Below are positions 5,032-6,022 of a stretch of DNA of 6,022 bases, one piece after another (position 1 is the first letter of the stretch; each line of letters begins with the position of its first letter). The DNA is taken from NCBI GenBank assembly GCA_020846375.1, contig JADLDZ010000388.1, positions 1 to 6,022 on the forward strand. Reading direction: 5' to 3'. The translations under genes and the position numbers were made by a program. A model generated the notes under the pieces. That model saw nothing but the letters and a program-made list of their open reading frames with translations. It was not told the origin of the DNA and searched no databases. The stretch comes from Nitrospirales bacterium. Lineage in GTDB: Bacteria > Nitrospirota > Thermodesulfovibrionia > Thermodesulfovibrionales > Dissulfurispiraceae.

Positions 5032-6022
5032 ACTTTCCTCCTGTGCCTCTTGGCAGCGGGAGGAAGTATCCTGTCGATGATATCGTCGACAGAGACGATA
5101 CCGAGAATGCATCCCTTGCTGTCCACTACCGGAAGGGCGACCAGGTTATATTTGGAGACGATTTCGGCAGCCACCATCTCGTCCGCTTCGGGGGGGACGG
5201 TCTTCAGCTTCGTTTCCATGATCCCGGAAAGCGGTGCAGCAGGGTCGGCCAGCAGCAGCTCCCGCAGGGAGGTAACCCCGATCAGCTTTTCCCGCTCATC
5301 GGTGACATACACGTAATAGACGGATTCGATCTCGCCTCCGTCCTTCCTGAACCGGTCTATGGCATCCCGGACAAGGGTATCGGGAGGATAGGCAACATAT
5401 TCGGTGGTCATCATTCCCCCGGCGGTGTCCTCCTCATGGGCCAGGAGTTCCTGGATATCCTCAGCCTCTTCCCTCTCGATATGTTCCAGGATCTCCTTCG
5501 CCTTTTCGGTGGGCAGATCGCTGAGCACGTCGGCGGCCTCGTCGGGGGGCATCTCCTCGATGATGTCCGCCGCCTTTTCGAGGTCCATGGCACTGAGGAG
5601 CTGCGCCTGCATCTCCGGCTGCAACTCGGAAAGGGCCTCTGCGGCGGTCTCGATATCCAGGTCCCTGAACAGGTGTACGCCCTCCTCACGGGAGACCTGG
5701 CTGATGAGATCCGCGATATCCGCGGGGTGGAGCTCGGAAAGCATCTGGCGCGGCACGGTAAGGGTGATGGTATGCAGCTTCGGCTTCAGGTGCTGTATGT
5801 AATTCCAGCTGATGAGGTTGTACGGCATGGAGGTATTGAAAAGCCGCAGCAGTTCCTCGCTCCCGTGCTCCACTCCCAGCCGCCTCAGGATGCCACGCAT
5901 CCCCACATCGACGGCAACCAGAACGGCGTCGTCCTCGTATCCCTCGAGCCTGAGATCGTTGGCCCGCACCACTTTCGCCCCGTTGGCGTCGACGATCTGC
6001 CGGTCGAGAATATCCCGCACCG
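5028..6022 (-). CDS. Soluble MgtE N-terminal/CBS-domain protein (5' partial)
   Basis: 330 visible residues; the 5' end lies beyond the window. The first complete codon is a GTG inside a conserved-looking stretch (VRDILDRQIVDANGAKVV), so it is not taken as the start. Counting from it: residues 1-50 are PRC-barrel-like (ILDRQIVD...VRANDLRL...VAVDVGMRGILRRLG); 92-200 are the helical MgtE N-domain repeats (LHPADIADLI, EMPPDEAADVLSDLP, EEAEDIQELLAHEEDTAGGMMT); about 202-258 and 266-318 are two CBS domains (YYVYVTDEREKLIGVTSLRE; LVALPVVDSKGCILGIVSVDD). In MgtE Mg2+ channels this cytosolic module binds Mg2+ and closes the pore. Here the protein ends in a basic tail (AAKRHRRKV) exactly where the MgtE membrane domain should follow, and no hydrophobic segment is present. 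The stop overlaps the GTG of the Nramp-like gene, so the two are probably co-translated. I infer a cytosolic Mg2+ or nucleotide sensor for that transporter; this is not proven by sequence. Confidence 0.9.
   Translation of the reverse strand, partial: VRDILDRQIVDANGAKVVRANDLRLEGYEDDAVLVAVDVGMRGILRRLGVEHGSEELLRLFNTSMPYNLISWNYIQHLKPKLHTITLTVPRQMLSELHPADIADLISQVSREEGVHLFRDLDIETAAEALSELQPEMQAQLLSAMDLEKAADIIEEMPPDEAADVLSDLPTEKAKEILEHIEREEAEDIQELLAHEEDTAGGMMTTEYVAYPPDTLVRDAIDRFRKDGGEIESVYYVYVTDEREKLIGVTSLRELLLADPAAPLSGIMETKLKTVPPEADEMVAAEIVSKYNLVALPVVDSKGCILGIVSVDDIIDRILPPAAKRHRRKV
5037..5042 (-). promoter_or_regulatory. Ribosome-binding site of the Nramp-like gene
   Basis: A perfect AGGAGG on the minus strand, inside the last codons of the MgtE_N-CBS gene and 5 bases ahead of the GTG at 5031. 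It decides the start of the transporter gene in favour of GTG over the upstream ATG at 5112. Confidence 0.85.

Noticed and set aside
5031..5112. Upstream ATG at 5112 as the start of the Nramp-like gene
   Set aside because: It would add 27 polar, Arg/Gln/Cys-rich residues read out of frame from the CBS coding region. The GTG at 5031 has an ideal AGGAGG and puts the MGPG motif of TM1 near the N-terminus as in the family.

Overview
The window holds a compact, high-GC bacterial gene block read almost entirely from the minus strand. High GC, a REC-PilZ protein, an AMMECR1-domain protein, a quinone-type polyprenyl diphosphate synthase and GC-rich hairpin repeats between genes fit a free-living Gram-negative, perhaps Nitrospirota or Desulfobacterota. 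That placement is inferred from general style; there is no rRNA or other marker to test it. I see no tRNA, rRNA, CRISPR array, insertion sequence or phage gene.

In the direction of transcription (right to left), the first unit is a metal-transport pair. A soluble protein (6022-5028, its 5' end outside the window) carries a PRC-barrel-like segment, an MgtE N-terminal domain and two CBS domains, but stops where the MgtE membrane channel would begin. Its stop codon overlaps the GTG start of an Nramp-superfamily transporter (5031-3799) whose metal-site motifs in TM1 and TM6 differ from classical Mn/Fe Nramps. The simplest reading is a Mg2+-sensing regulatory module working in trans with an Nramp-related divalent-cation transporter.

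Next comes a gene-free stretch of 345 bases (3454-3798) filled mainly by a 205-base repeat element made of short GC-rich hairpins with the shared loop CTCAA. It includes a 41-base tandem repeat and is bounded by short inverted repeats.

The second unit is four tightly packed genes: mtnA (methylthioribose-1-phosphate isomerase, 3453-2389), a long-chain trans-polyprenyl diphosphate synthase (2311-1310), an AMMECR1-domain protein (1310-801) and a receiver-PilZ protein (796-74). The spacings (77 bases, a 1-base overlap, 4 bases) suggest one operon. It joins methionine-salvage chemistry, quinone side-chain synthesis, an uncharacterised AMMECR1 protein and a probable c-di-GMP receptor whose receiver domain has lost its Mg2+-binding acidic pair. 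At the left edge the 3' end of a plus-strand gene (1-72), probably a membrane protein, converges on the REC-PilZ gene with one base between the two stop codons.

The most interesting item is the split MgtE_N-CBS / Nramp-like pair. The degenerate receiver in the PilZ protein, the mtnA-polyprenyl synthase linkage and the hairpin repeat element come next.
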